In this document: positions 19,545 to 28,910 of the stretch, piece by piece | Layout: each line of letters begins with the position of its first letter | Position numbering within the stretch: position 1 is the stretch's first letter | Assembly (NCBI RefSeq): GCF_028551275.1 | Contig: NZ_CP117025.1 | Span: 1,359,501-1,423,500, forward strand | Source: Sphingomonas hankookensis | Lineage (GTDB): Bacteria > Pseudomonadota > Alphaproteobacteria > Sphingomonadales > Sphingomonadaceae | Length of the DNA stretch: 64,000 nucleotides | Reading direction: 5' to 3' | Position numbers and translations under genes: made by a program | Notes under the pieces: generated by a model | Told to the model about the DNA's origin: nothing | What the model saw: the letters and a program-made list of their open reading frames with translations, nothing else | Databases searched by the model: none

Positions 19545-20441
19545 TCAGTCCTCCTCGACCATCGCGCGGACCTTTTGCCGCCCCAGCCGGTGCTCGCGCC
19601 ATACGATGAACAGGCCGCTGGCGATGATGATCGGCGCACCGACCCAGGTCATCGGCGTCGGCAGCACGCCGAACAACAGCCAGCCATAGACCGTCGCCCA
19701 TAGCAGGCCGGAATAGTCCATCGGCACGACGACCGCGACCGGCGCGGCGCGCGATGCGGCGGTCAGCGCGATCTGCCCCATGCCACCGACCATGCCGATC
19801 GCGACCAGGTTGGCCCAGGTCAGCCAGTCGTGCGAGCGGATGTCGAAGGCATAGGCGGTGGCGATGAACGGCAGGGTCAGCGTGGAAAACCAGAAGACGG
19901 TCGTCCCCGCCGGCTCGTCGCGCAGCTGGCGCAGCGCGATCGCGACGAGGGCGACGAACAGCGCCGCCATGAGCCCGACGAACGCCCCGAACAGCGGCAC
20001 GTGCGAACTGCCCGGTTGCGACACGACCAGCACGCCGACGAAGCCGACCAGCACTGCGCTCCACCGCTGCCAGCCCGTCCGCTCTCGCAGCACCAGCGCG
20101 CCGAGCAAGGTCGCAAAGATCGGCACGGTGAACTGGAACGTGGTCGCCTCCGCCAGCGGCAGCAGCAGCACCGCGCCGAAGGTAAAGACCATGCCGACCA
20201 GTCCGATCATCGATCGGGTCAGATGCCCCTTGAACCGCGTGGTGCGAAGCGACCGCAGCCCCGGACCTGCCGCGACGAAGCCCAGCACGATCGGCAACGC
20301 GCAGAGCTGGCGATAGAACATGGTTTCGGGCAGCGACGCGCCGCGCGTCTCGGCCAGCTTCACCAGTGCCGACATGGTGGACAGGAAGAAGATCGCGAGC
20401 AGGCGGAGCGCCAACCCCGTCAGGATACGGTCGCCGGGCAT
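19545..20441 (-). CDS. EamA-family (DMT superfamily) transporter
   Basis: The 298-residue protein has ten predicted membrane segments in two EamA repeats; the first contains LAIFFLSTMSALVKLAE. GALVLRERTGWQRWSAVLVG marks the end of repeat one, and MDYSGLLWATVYGWLLFG lies in repeat two. DMT proteins export small metabolites. No operon partners are seen, and the substrate cannot be assigned. Confidence 0.84.
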   Translation of the reverse strand: MPGDRILTGLALRLLAIFFLSTMSALVKLAETRGASLPETMFYRQLCALPIVLGFVAAGPGLRSLRTTRFKGHLTRSMIGLVGMVFTFGAVLLLPLAEATTFQFTVPIFATLLGALVLRERTGWQRWSAVLVGFVGVLVVSQPGSSHVPLFGAFVGLMAALFVALVAIALRQLRDEPAGTTVFWFSTLTLPFIATAYAFDIRSHDWLTWANLVAIGMVGGMGQIALTAASRAAPVAVVVPMDYSGLLWATVYGWLLFGVLPTPMTWVGAPIIIASGLFIVWREHRLGRQKVRAMVEED

Positions 20442-20688
20442 GGGGGGGCACCTACAGGCTGTAGCGCGCCGACGCCACCCCGCGCGCGTGCCCGCGAAAG
20501 TTGCGAAGGTTGCGCAAAGTCGACCGCGAAGGAATCGCTAACCATGACGCCGTGGTGGAGGGCGGCAGCCCGCCACGGCCATCGCCATGACACGTCGACT
20601 GCGGAAGTTGACGCCGCCGTGTCGTGCGGCGCCGCGCAAGGAATGCGGTGCTACCGCATGGCGACCGTGGATCGCCGGAGCGAAGCGT

Positions 20689-20856
20689 ATGAAATACAAT
20701 GATATTAGTCGAACTGCGGGGGCAAAGTCCTTTCCCGCCCAGCGGATCGTTCGTCCCGCGGTGCCGGTGCGCCCGCGCGCGACGTTGCTGTTCTGGCTCG
20801 CCATCGCCGTCCTGCCATGGCTGGTGATCGCCGCGATCCTGTTGGCGGGCGATTGA
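20689..20856 (+). CDS. small single-pass membrane protein, hypothetical
   Basis: This 55-residue ORF starts MKYNDISRTAGAKSF, has a basic middle (RIVRPAVPVRPRATL) and ends in one clear membrane helix (LLFWLAIAVLPWLVIAAILL). Its shape, with a positive N-side then one helix, is that of a genuine small membrane protein. It sits 52 bases before proS on the same strand. No family is recognised. Confidence 0.55.
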   Translation: MKYNDISRTAGAKSFPAQRIVRPAVPVRPRATLLFWLAIAVLPWLVIAAILLAGD

Positions 20857-20908
20857 GCGCGTATCCCCGCTTGGCGAACGGCCCCGTTTGCCGCTATCGC
20901 GCGGTCCC

Positions 20909-22441
20909 ATGAAGCACGCTCTCAACGTCACGCGCGAACAGGATTTCGCCGCCTGGTATCAAGCCGTCATCACCGAGGCCGATCTGGCCGAGGAATCCGG
21001 GGTGCGCGGGTGCATGGTCATCCGGCCCTGGGGCTATGGCATCTGGGAGCGGATCCAGCGGCTGCTCGACGACCGGATCAAGGCGACGGGGCATGAGAAT
21101 TGCTATTTCCCGCTGTTCATCCCGCTGTCCTATTTCGAAAAGGAGGCCGAGCATGTCGACGGCTTCGCCAAGGAAATGGCGGTGGTCACCCATCACCGGC
21201 TGGTCGCGGACGGCAAGGGCGGGCTGACCCCCGATCCCGAAGCGAAGCTGGAGGAGCCACTGGTCGTGCGCCCGACCAGCGAGACGGTGATCGGCACCGC
21301 CTTTTCACGCTGGGTGCAGTCGTGGCGCGACCTGCCGGTGCTGATCAACCAGTGGGCGAACGTCGTGCGCTGGGAAATGCGCACCCGCATGTTCCTGCGC
21401 ACCGCCGAGTTCCTGTGGCAGGAAGGGCATACCGCGCACGCCACGGCGGAAGAGGCGCAGGGCGAGACGCTGAAAATGCTCGAAGTCTATCGCGAGTTCG
21501 CCGAAACGTGTCTCGGCCTGCACGTGATCGCGGGCGAGAAGCCGGAGAATGAACGCTTCCCCGGCGCGGTCGCGACCTACAGCATCGAGGCGATGATGCA
21601 GGACGGGAAGGCGTTGCAGGCGGGCACGTCGCACTTCCTCGGCACCAACTTCGCGCATGCGCAGAACATCCGGTTCCAGAATGCCGAGGGCCAGTTCGAA
21701 CACGCCAACACGACGAGCTGGGGCGTGTCGACGCGGATGATCGGCGGCGTCATCATGGTCCATGGCGACGATGACGGCCTGCGCGTGCCGCCCGCGATCG
21801 CGCCGTGGCAGGTGGTGATCGTGCCGATGCTGCGCGATGCGCCCGAGGACGAACCGCTGATCGCCTATTGCCGCGAGTTGCAGGCGTCGCTGACCAGGCA
21901 GACCGCGCTCGGCGAACCGGTCCGCGCGCTGCTCGACCTGAAACCGGCCAAGGCCGCCAACAAGCGCTGGGGCTGGGTGAAGAAGGGCGCGCCGGTGATC
22001 ATCGAGGTCGGCGGGCGCGACATGGCCGGCGGCAATGTGTCGGTCGTGCGGCGTGACCGGCTGTATCGTGGCGATGGCAAGCTCGACAGCGCGGTCGTCG
22101 CGAAGGACGATTTCGTGGGCGAGGTCGGCGCGACGCTGGCCGATATCCAGGCGGCGCTGCTGGCGCAGTCGACCGAGAAGTTGCGTGCCGCCATCGTGCC
22201 GGTCGAGGACTGGGCGGGGGTCGAGGCGCATTTCGCGTCGGGCGTGAAGAACCCCGGCTGGGTCGATGTCCGCTGGTCGAAGCCGACCGGCGATGCGCTG
22301 GAGGCGGTGGTGCAGCGGTTGAAGGGGCTGAAGCTGACGATCCGTAATGCGCCGTTGGGGCAGACCGGGTGTGACGATGGCCCGTGCGTGTTCACCGGTG
22401 CGCCGGCGGTGGAGCGGGTGCTGATCGGGCGGGCGTACTGA
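20909..22441 (+). CDS. proS: prolyl-tRNA synthetase, archaeal/eukaryotic-like type
   Basis: This 510-residue class II synthetase charges tRNA-Pro. It starts with LNVTREQDFAAWYQAVITEADL and shows RPTSETVIG, TRMFLRTAEFLWQEGHTAHAT and GTSHFLGTNFA (class II motifs 2 and 3 region). It lacks the long editing insertion of the E. coli-type enzyme and has the C-terminal extension ending in RVLIGRAY, so it is the shorter ProS type 3. The ATG at 20909 fits the family start. Confidence 0.95.
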   Translation: MKHALNVTREQDFAAWYQAVITEADLAEESGVRGCMVIRPWGYGIWERIQRLLDDRIKATGHENCYFPLFIPLSYFEKEAEHVDGFAKEMAVVTHHRLVADGKGGLTPDPEAKLEEPLVVRPTSETVIGTAFSRWVQSWRDLPVLINQWANVVRWEMRTRMFLRTAEFLWQEGHTAHATAEEAQGETLKMLEVYREFAETCLGLHVIAGEKPENERFPGAVATYSIEAMMQDGKALQAGTSHFLGTNFAHAQNIRFQNAEGQFEHANTTSWGVSTRMIGGVIMVHGDDDGLRVPPAIAPWQVVIVPMLRDAPEDEPLIAYCRELQASLTRQTALGEPVRALLDLKPAKAANKRWGWVKKGAPVIIEVGGRDMAGGNVSVVRRDRLYRGDGKLDSAVVAKDDFVGEVGATLADIQAALLAQSTEKLRAAIVPVEDWAGVEAHFASGVKNPGWVDVRWSKPTGDALEAVVQRLKGLKLTIRNAPLGQTGCDDGPCVFTGAPAVERVLIGRAY

Positions 22442-22453
22442 CGCCGGCCCCAA

Positions 22454-22537
22454 CGTCACCCCGGACTTGATCCGGGGTCCCGCTTCTTCTCAACCGCTGG
22501 CAAGAAAGCGGGACCCCGGGTCAAGCCCGGGGTGACG
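22454..22537. repeat. large inverted repeat downstream of proS
   Basis: GTCACCCCGGACTTGATCC (with GGGGTCCCGCTT after it) and its near-complement (AAGCGGGACCCCGGGTCAAG and onward) flank a short loop. This gives a long hairpin that may end proS transcription. The same unit recurs at 28801-28880, so it is a dispersed element and not a gene-specific terminator. Confidence 0.75.
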
Positions 22538-22581
22538 ATTGGGTAAGGGGCACGTTGTGGCAACCAGCCGGTAGAAACCAT

Positions 22582-22908
22582 GCGTATCCCCGCGCAGGCG
22601 GGGATCCAGAGTCACGAACGGTAGCGCTTGTAACCCTGGACCCCCGCCTGCGCGGGGGTACGGCTCGGCCGGCAAGTCACAGAAGCTGCACCTCGCCTGG
22701 ACCCCCGCCTGCGCGGGGGTACGGCCCTCGATTGGGTGGGTGGATCCGCGCACTGACGTGGACCCCCGCCTGCGCGGGGGTACGGCTTATCGTCTGGTAA
22801 CAGCCTCCGTTCAACCGTACCCCGGCGAAGGCCGGGGTCCAGTTACGGAATGGTTGCCATAAACTCGCTGACGTCCCCCAACTGGACCCCGGCCTCCGCC
22901 GGGGTACG
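22582..22908. repeat. cluster of GC-rich palindromic repeats, three at exact 61-base spacing
   Basis: Six palindromes occur in this gene-free stretch. The unit TGGACCCCCGCCTGCGCGGG (plus GGTACGG) starts at 22637, 22698 and 22759 in the same orientation, exactly 61 bases apart with unrelated sequence between. An inverted copy lies at about 22585-22613, and divergent copies (core CCCCGGCC) lie at about 22816 (inverted) and 22882 (direct). No gene is seen between 22442 and 22933. Confidence 0.75.
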
Positions 22909-22933
22909 GTTCGAGTAGGTCAGGACGCGACCC

Positions 22934-23392
22934 TCAATCCTTCAGCTTCCCCGGCACCTGCCCACCGGCCTTGCCGAGTTCCTGCAACACCGCGCGGTGC
23001 AGCCAGATATTCATCTCGGCGCTGCCGTCCTTCGCGCCGGTATAGCCCAATTCGGTCGCCAGCTCCTTGCGGTTGTCGAGGCTGGAATCGAGGTCGAGCA
23101 GCTTCATCAGGTCGACAATCGACGTCCGCCAGTTGAGCGGCGGATTGCCCTTCTGCGCCGCGATGCGTTCGATCGCGGTCATCGGGTCGACCGGCTGGGG
23201 CGCGGCGGGGGTCGCCGGTGCGGCAGGGGCCGCGGGTGCAGGGGCAGCGGGCGCAGGCGCGTGCTGCGCGGGGGCGGGTGCTGGCGTCGGCTGCGGCGCG
23301 GGGGCGTCCTTCTTCTGCCCGAAATAATTGTCGCCGAACGGGCCGCCGTCCTTGCCGAAGATCTGCGTCTTGATGCGTTCGAAAATGCCCAT
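22934..23392 (-). CDS. DUF3597 domain protein
   Basis: This 152-residue protein starts MGIFERIKTQIFGKD and has a low-complexity Ala/Pro linker at about residues 30-70. It ends in a DUF3597 domain (LLDLDSSLDNRKELATELGY, then MNIWLHRAVLQEL). The domain resembles a small LysM-adjacent or peptidoglycan-related fold in some annotations, but its role is unknown. An alternative ATG lies four codons upstream. It is divergent from rnr. Confidence 0.75.
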   Translation of the reverse strand: MGIFERIKTQIFGKDGGPFGDNYFGQKKDAPAPQPTPAPAPAQHAPAPAAPAPAAPAAPATPAAPQPVDPMTAIERIAAQKGNPPLNWRTSIVDLMKLLDLDSSLDNRKELATELGYTGAKDGSAEMNIWLHRAVLQELGKAGGQVPGKLKD

Positions 23393-23486
23393 GGTCGTCT
23401 CCATTCCGGGTGGATCGAACCCCAACGGGCAGGCGGCGGATCGGCTCCCTGACGATACGCCATTGGTCTGACGGGCAGGGCACTCT

Positions 23487-25766
23487 ATGTCATGGCCGAT
23501 GGTACGCACCAAAACGCCGCCCGGCCTGCCCACGCGTGAGCAGATTATCGATTTCATCCAGACGTCGGATACCCCGGCGGGCAAGCGCGAGATCGCGCGC
23601 GCCTTCGGCCTGTCGGCGCAGCAGAAGATTTCGTTGAAGGCGCTGTTGAAGGACATGGCCGACGAGGGGCTGATCGACAGCGCGCCCGGCCGTGCCTTTC
23701 ACAAGATGGGCGGCCTGCCCAAGGTGACGGTGCTGCGCGTCGCCGATGTCGATGACGGCGGCAATGTCTGGGCGGTGCCCGAACGCTGGGAGGCGGAGAC
23801 GCCGCCGCCGCGCGTCCGCGTGCGTGAGCGCGGCCGGCGCAGCGCGCTGGGCATCGGCGACCGCATCCTCGCGCGGACGGAGGAGGCGGGGAACGGCTGG
23901 GCCGCGTACCCGATGAAGAAGCTCGACCGCGCGGCCGAAGCGGTGCTGGGCGTGCTGCGCGCCGAGGGCGACAAGCTATGGCTGCAGGGCGTCGACAAGA
24001 AGGAACGCCGTGAGGTGCCGGTGTCCGACGCCGGCGGTGCGGCGCCCGGCGACCTTGTTCTGGCGGCGATGGCCGGCCGCCCGCCACGTATCACCGCGCG
24101 GGTGGTCGAACGGCTGGGCGATCCGTTCGAGGCGCGCAGCTTCTCACTGATTGCGATCCACAAGCACGGCATTCCCGACGTGTTTTCGGAGGAGGTGCTG
24201 GCGGAGGCGCGGAAGGTGGCGGGATATCCGATCAGATCCTCTCCTCCCCGCGAAGCGGGGAGGATTTCGGGCCGTGAAGACCTGCGTCACCTTCCCATCG
24301 TCGCGATCGATCCGATCGACGCGCGCGACCATGACGATGCGGTGTGGGCGAAGGCCGACGACAGCGAAGACAACGCAGGCGGCTGGCAGGCGATCGTCGC
24401 CATTGCCGACGTGTCCTTCTATGTCCGCCCCGGCTCCGAACTCGACAAGTCGGCGCGCTCGCGTGGCAACAGCGTGTATTTCCCCGACCGGGTCGTGCCG
24501 ATGCTGCCCGAAATCCTGTCGGCCGACGTCTGTTCGCTGAAGGCCGGACAGGACCGTGCGGCGCTGGTCTGCCACCTGACCATCGCGAAGGACGGGACGC
24601 TCAGGAAATGGCGCTTCACCCGCGCGGTGATCCGGGTTGCCGCCAACATCGCCTATGAACATGCGCAGGCCGCGATCGACGGCGCGGCGGACGCCCCGGT
24701 GCCGGCCGAACTGGTCGAGAACGCGCTGAAACCGCTCTGGGCGTGCTGGGCGGCGCTGGCGAAGGCACGGGCGAAGCGCGAGCCGCTCGACCTCGACCTG
24801 CCCGAACGGCGCATCGTGCTGGACGAGAAGGGCCGCATCCTCTCGGTCGCCCCGCGCGAACGGCTCGATTCGATGCGGCTGATCGAGGATTACATGATCG
24901 CCGCCAATGTCGCGGCGGCCAAGGCGCTGGAGGCGAAGAAGGCGCCGGTCATGTACCGCGTCCACGAACCGCCGACGCGCGAGAAGCTGGTGGCGCTGAA
25001 GGACTATCTCGAAACCTTCGACGTGCCGTTCGCGCTGGGGCAGGTGATCCGCCCCGCGACGTTCAACCATGTCCTCGACCGGATCGGCGAGGCCGATTTC
25101 CGACCGCAGGTGATGGAGCAGATTCTCCGCACCCAGACGCAGGCGTTCTACGGTCCGCAGAATCATGGCCATTTCGGGCTTGGTCTCGGCAGCTATGCCC
25201 ACTTCACGTCGCCGATCCGCCGCTATGCCGATCTGATCGTCCATCGCTCGCTGGTCGGCAGCTATGGCCTGGGCGAAGGGGCGCTGCCCGCCGACGACGC
25301 CGCGAACATGGAACGGGTGGGCGAGGCGATCAGCGGCCTCGAGCGCCGCGCGATGGAGGCGGAGCGCGAGACCGTCGACCGTTATGTCGCCGCGTACCTC
25401 GCCGAACATGTCGGCACGGTGATGGAGGCGCGGATCACCGGCGTCGCCAGCTTCGGCTTCTTCGCCACGGTCGAGGGGGTGGGCGGCGACGGCCTGGTCC
25501 CCGCGCGCGACCTGGGCACCGAATATTTCCGGTTCGACGAAAGCTCGCAATCGCTGATCGGCGACCAGAGCGGCGAGACCTTCGCCGCCGGACAGCGGCT
25601 GCAACTGCGGCTGGCTGAGGCCAATCCGGTATCGGGTGCGCTGCGCTTCGAACTGCCCGATGGCAAGGGGTCGGCGGGGAGCGACCGGCGCAAGGGACCG
25701 CCGCAGCGCATGTTGAAACGCCGCGGGCGTCCGGCCAATATCCGCCATCAGGGCCGCAAGCGATGA
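23487..25766 (+). CDS. rnr: ribonuclease R
   Basis: The 759-residue protein has an N-terminal winged-helix region (residues 15-70), cold-shock-like OB domains and the RNB catalytic domain, with ITARV and later IDPIDARDHDDAVWA (metal-binding Asp cluster). HYAHFTSPIRRYADLIVHRS-type sequence (here SYAHFTSPIRRYADL) and a C-terminal S1 domain (about 630-710) complete it. It degrades structured RNA 3' to 5'. A palindromic repeat is inserted in frame at 24242-24264. The start could also be ATG at 23499. Its stop overlaps the next gene's start. Confidence 0.94.
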   Translation: MSWPMVRTKTPPGLPTREQIIDFIQTSDTPAGKREIARAFGLSAQQKISLKALLKDMADEGLIDSAPGRAFHKMGGLPKVTVLRVADVDDGGNVWAVPERWEAETPPPRVRVRERGRRSALGIGDRILARTEEAGNGWAAYPMKKLDRAAEAVLGVLRAEGDKLWLQGVDKKERREVPVSDAGGAAPGDLVLAAMAGRPPRITARVVERLGDPFEARSFSLIAIHKHGIPDVFSEEVLAEARKVAGYPIRSSPPREAGRISGREDLRHLPIVAIDPIDARDHDDAVWAKADDSEDNAGGWQAIVAIADVSFYVRPGSELDKSARSRGNSVYFPDRVVPMLPEILSADVCSLKAGQDRAALVCHLTIAKDGTLRKWRFTRAVIRVAANIAYEHAQAAIDGAADAPVPAELVENALKPLWACWAALAKARAKREPLDLDLPERRIVLDEKGRILSVAPRERLDSMRLIEDYMIAANVAAAKALEAKKAPVMYRVHEPPTREKLVALKDYLETFDVPFALGQVIRPATFNHVLDRIGEADFRPQVMEQILRTQTQAFYGPQNHGHFGLGLGSYAHFTSPIRRYADLIVHRSLVGSYGLGEGALPADDAANMERVGEAISGLERRAMEAERETVDRYVAAYLAEHVGTVMEARITGVASFGFFATVEGVGGDGLVPARDLGTEYFRFDESSQSLIGDQSGETFAAGQRLQLRLAEANPVSGALRFELPDGKGSAGSDRRKGPPQRMLKRRGRPANIRHQGRKR
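24242..24264. repeat. palindromic element inserted in frame within rnr
   Basis: TCCTCCCCGC and GCGGGGAGGA form a perfect 10-base inverted repeat around GAA. It encodes the non-RNase-R-like residues SSPPREAGR between the second OB domain and the conserved GREDLRHLPIVAIDP motif. The insertion keeps the reading frame. Confidence 0.7.
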
Positions 25767-27262
25767 ACGTCGCGGTGCAGGACGTCCCGGCGCGCAACCG
25801 TCGCGGCCGGTTCCGCCGCTGGTGGCGGATCAACGTCATCGGATCGGTCGATCACGATGCGGTGCTGCGCCAGGTGGCCGAGGAGGCGGGCTGGTCGCCG
25901 CGCTATGGGTTGATGATCGTGCTGTCGATGGCGCTGTCGCTGCTGGGGCTGTTGATGCCGTCGGTCGCGGTGCTGATCGGCGCGATGCTGATCTCGCCGC
26001 TGATGATGCCGATCATTGGCCTCGGCTTCGGTATCGCGGTGCTCGACGTGCCCGACATCCGCAAGTCGCTGATCGCGCTGGCGATCGGGGCGGGGCTGGC
26101 GGTCGGGCTGTCGGCGCTGCTGGTCGCGCTGTCGCCGATCCAGACGATCACGACCGAGATTGCCGGGCGGACGCGGCCGACGCTGTTCGACCTGCTCGTC
26201 GCGTTCCTGTCGGCCATCGCCGGTGCCTATGCATTGATCCGCGGGCGTGGGGCGACGGTGGTCGGGGTCGCGATCGCCATCGCGCTGATGCCGCCTTTGT
26301 GCGTCGTCGGCTTCGGCATCGCGACCGATAATGCGACGGTGGCGGGCGGGGCGCTGCTGCTGTTCTTCACCAACCTCATCACCATCGCGCTGACCGCCGC
26401 CGCGATGGCGCGGATCTACGGCTTTGGCCGGCACCTGACGCCGCGCAACACCACGTTCCAGATCGTGCTGTTCGTCGGCGCGATGCTGGCGCTGTCGGTG
26501 CCGCTGGTCGCGGCGTTGCGCCAGATCGCGTTCGAGTCGGTCGCGCAGCGACAGGTGCGCAGCGCGATCCTGTCGCGCTTTCCGGGCGAAGCGCGGCTCA
26601 GCCAGCTCGAAATCACCTATGACCGGAGCGCTGTGCGGGTGCGTGCGGTGGTGCTGACGCCGAAGCTCGACCCGCAGGCCGATGGCGCGCTCGCCGCGCA
26701 ACTGGGGCAGCGGCTGGACCGGCGGCTCGACCTGCATGTCGACCAGATCCGCAGCTCGATGGACCAGCAGGCGACCGAGGCGGCGCAGATCGCCAAGGTC
26801 AACGAACGTGCCGGCGCGACCTTCGGCCCGGTGCGCGACCGGATCATGGCGCAGGTGGCGCTGGTCACCGGTGCGGCGGTCGATGCGATGCAGGTCGATG
26901 ACGCCGGCCGCAGCGTCCGCGCGGTCGCCGCAGAGCTGCCGGGTTTGCCGCCGCGCGGCTATCGCGCGATCGAGGCGCGCGCCCGCGCCGCCGCGCCGGG
27001 TTGGCAGGTCGAGGTCGTGCCACCGATCGCCGGCGATGCGCCGCCGCCGATCGCCTATCAGGCCGGCGTGGCCGATGCCCGCGCGCTGGACGACGCGGCA
27101 TGGCTGTCGGCGCGGTTGAACCGGGGGATCGTCGTCAGCGGCGGCACGACCGCGCAGCGCGACGCGCTGGTCGCCGGGATCGGCGCGCGCGGTGGCCGGG
27201 CGGTGGCGGGCGCGCCGGCCGGAGCATTGTCGCTGGCATGGGAACCGGTCGCGAGCGAATGA
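25763..27262 (+). CDS. DUF389 family membrane protein
   Basis: The 499-residue protein starts with a cytosolic basic stretch, then has six or so membrane segments between residues 50 and 250. The DUF389 hallmarks are visible: [20 protein letters not shown] and [20 protein letters not shown] soluble C-terminal half (about 260-499) is Ala/Asp-rich. DUF389 proteins are widespread integral membrane proteins of unknown function. Translation is coupled to rnr (ATGA overlap). Confidence 0.85.
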   Translation: MNVAVQDVPARNRRGRFRRWWRINVIGSVDHDAVLRQVAEEAGWSPRYGLMIVLSMALSLLGLLMPSVAVLIGAMLISPLMMPIIGLGFGIAVLDVPDIRKSLIALAIGAGLAVGLSALLVALSPIQTITTEIAGRTRPTLFDLLVAFLSAIAGAYALIRGRGATVVGVAIAIALMPPLCVVGFGIATDNATVAGGALLLFFTNLITIALTAAAMARIYGFGRHLTPRNTTFQIVLFVGAMLALSVPLVAALRQIAFESVAQRQVRSAILSRFPGEARLSQLEITYDRSAVRVRAVVLTPKLDPQADGALAAQLGQRLDRRLDLHVDQIRSSMDQQATEAAQIAKVNERAGATFGPVRDRIMAQVALVTGAAVDAMQVDDAGRSVRAVAAELPGLPPRGYRAIEARARAAAPGWQVEVVPPIAGDAPPPIAYQAGVADARALDDAAWLSARLNRGIVVSGGTTAQRDALVAGIGARGGRAVAGAPAGALSLAWEPVASE

Positions 27263-27359
27263 CCGGCGGTGGTTTCTTCCAGGAAAACGATCATTGTCAT
27301 CTCGCTGTCACGCCCGGTTAGCGCCTGATTCACCGGGCGCACCTATCGCTTGCCAGGCA

Positions 27360-28628
27360 ATGGTTCAGCATACCCGCCTCGACCCGGCTTTGATGGCCGA
27401 TCATCTGACGATCGGTCATGACGCGACCCTGACGCAGGTCGTCGACCGGTTCCGGCGCCATCATGACCTGCGCCTGCTGGCGGTGCTCGACGAACGGCGG
27501 CAGCCGGTGGGGGTGCTGCGCGAGCTGGATGTGCGCGAACTGCTGTTCAACCCGTTCGGCCATGCCCTGCTGCGCAACCCCAGTTTCGGCGATGCCATCG
27601 CGCAGCTGATCCGCCCGGCGACCGTCACCGATCACGACACGCCGCTGCCCGATCTGCTGGCGATGCACAGCGACCGGGGCGTCGTGCTGGTGCAGCACGG
27701 GACGTTCCTCGCGCTGCTCGATCCCGAACAGCTGTTGCGCATGGCCAGCCGCTGGCATGGCGACGCATCGGCGCTGGCGCAGGCGCGGTCGCAGCGGGTC
27801 CATGCCGCCGCCAATGCGTTCGAGGCGGGGATCAAGGCGCTGGCGAACGATATCGGCACCGCCTGCAGCGCGATCGGCCGGGTCGCCGCCGAGCTGGACC
27901 AGCGTGCCACCACGACCCATGGCAGCGCCGCATCGGTCGCCGCCGCCGCGCACCAGACGGCGGTCGGCATGGTCGATATCGAACAGCGCGGCCGGGCGCT
28001 GGCCCAGTCGATCGAACGCATTACCCGCGACGCGGGCGAGGCGCTGCGCCTGCGCGAACAGGCGAGCGCGGCGGTCGAGCGCACCGGCACGCAGGTCCGA
28101 TCGCTGTCCGACGTGGCGACCACGATCGAGGAAATGCTGGCGCTGATCCGCGGCCTTGCCAAGCAGACCAACCTGCTGGCGCTGAATGCCGGGATCGAGG
28201 CGGCGCGCGCCGGGGCGGCCGGCACGGGCTTCGCGGTCGTCGCGGGCGAGGTGAAGTCGCTGGCGCGTCAGACCGAAGCGGCGGCGGGCGATATCGCACG
28301 CCGGGTGGATGCGGTCCACCTGCTGCTGGGTGACGTGGGGCAGGGGCAGGCGGCGGTGCAGAGCGCCATCGCGGCGATCGGCCAGATCACCACGACCATC
28401 GGCACGGCCGTCGCCGCCGAGCGCAGGACCACCCAGGCGATCGCCGAACGGGTCGAGGAAGCGCGCGGGGCGGGCGCCGACATCGACGCCAGGGCCGGGG
28501 CGATCGCCGCGGCGGCGGACGGCATCGGCGACCGGGCGGGCATGCTCACGCGGCTGGTGGAGGGACTGTCGGGGCTCAGCCGGCAGTTGCAGGGGCGGGC
28601 GAGCGAATTGGTGTCGGCGGTGGCGTGA
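27360..28628 (+). CDS. soluble methyl-accepting chemotaxis protein with CBS-type sensor
   Basis: The 422-residue protein has a CBS-pair-like N-terminus (about residues 10-125, with [20 protein letters not shown] and [14 protein letters not shown]). An MCP signalling domain follows, whose hairpin tip reads [20 protein letters not shown]. There is no membrane segment or HAMP domain, so it is cytosolic. Such tCBS-MCPs probably sense an adenine nucleotide or similar ligand, but no ligand is shown here. It is not near other chemotaxis genes. Confidence 0.87.
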   Translation: MVQHTRLDPALMADHLTIGHDATLTQVVDRFRRHHDLRLLAVLDERRQPVGVLRELDVRELLFNPFGHALLRNPSFGDAIAQLIRPATVTDHDTPLPDLLAMHSDRGVVLVQHGTFLALLDPEQLLRMASRWHGDASALAQARSQRVHAAANAFEAGIKALANDIGTACSAIGRVAAELDQRATTTHGSAASVAAAAHQTAVGMVDIEQRGRALAQSIERITRDAGEALRLREQASAAVERTGTQVRSLSDVATTIEEMLALIRGLAKQTNLLALNAGIEAARAGAAGTGFAVVAGEVKSLARQTEAAAGDIARRVDAVHLLLGDVGQGQAAVQSAIAAIGQITTTIGTAVAAERRTTQAIAERVEEARGAGADIDARAGAIAAAADGIGDRAGMLTRLVEGLSGLSRQLQGRASELVSAVA

Positions 28629-28649
28629 GGGGGCTACCCTCCTCTCCCG

Positions 28650-28880
28650 TTTGCTTCGAGCGCAGGTTCGAGCCTGTCGAGAACCGAAGTCGAGAAGGGG
28701 TTGCCCCAAACTCAGGGTTCTCGACGGACGCTTCTCGACAAGCTCGAAGCTGCTCGAACCGAACGGTTGAGGTGGGAATGCAGCGCTCCAACCCGGCCGT
28801 CAGCCCGGACTCGATCCGGGGTTCCGCCTTATTTCCGGCGGTCGGGAAGAAGCGGGACCCCGGATCAAGTCCGGGGTGAT
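28650..28880. repeat. dispersed palindromic repeats between the chemoreceptor and ABC exporter genes
   Basis: The stretch holds TTCGAGCCTGTCGAGAAC-type units at about 28671-28693. An inverted copy of the element at 8190 (TTCTCGACGGACGCTTCTCG and onward) covers about 28717-28768. A second copy of the proS-downstream inverted repeat lies at 28801-28880. No gene is seen from 28629 to 28910. Confidence 0.75.
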
Positions 28881-28910
28881 GAAGAGGAGCGTAGCGCCGC
28901 TACCTTACCC

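Noticed and set aside
20457..20688. Possible gene between the EamA transporter and the small membrane protein
   Set aside because: Frames here are short, Arg-rich and lack start signals; nothing supportable is seen.
24144..25748. 534-residue reverse-strand frame opposite rnr
   Set aside because: Composition is that of antisense GC-rich DNA (His/Arg/Asp-rich) and it lies wholly opposite a conserved RNase R.
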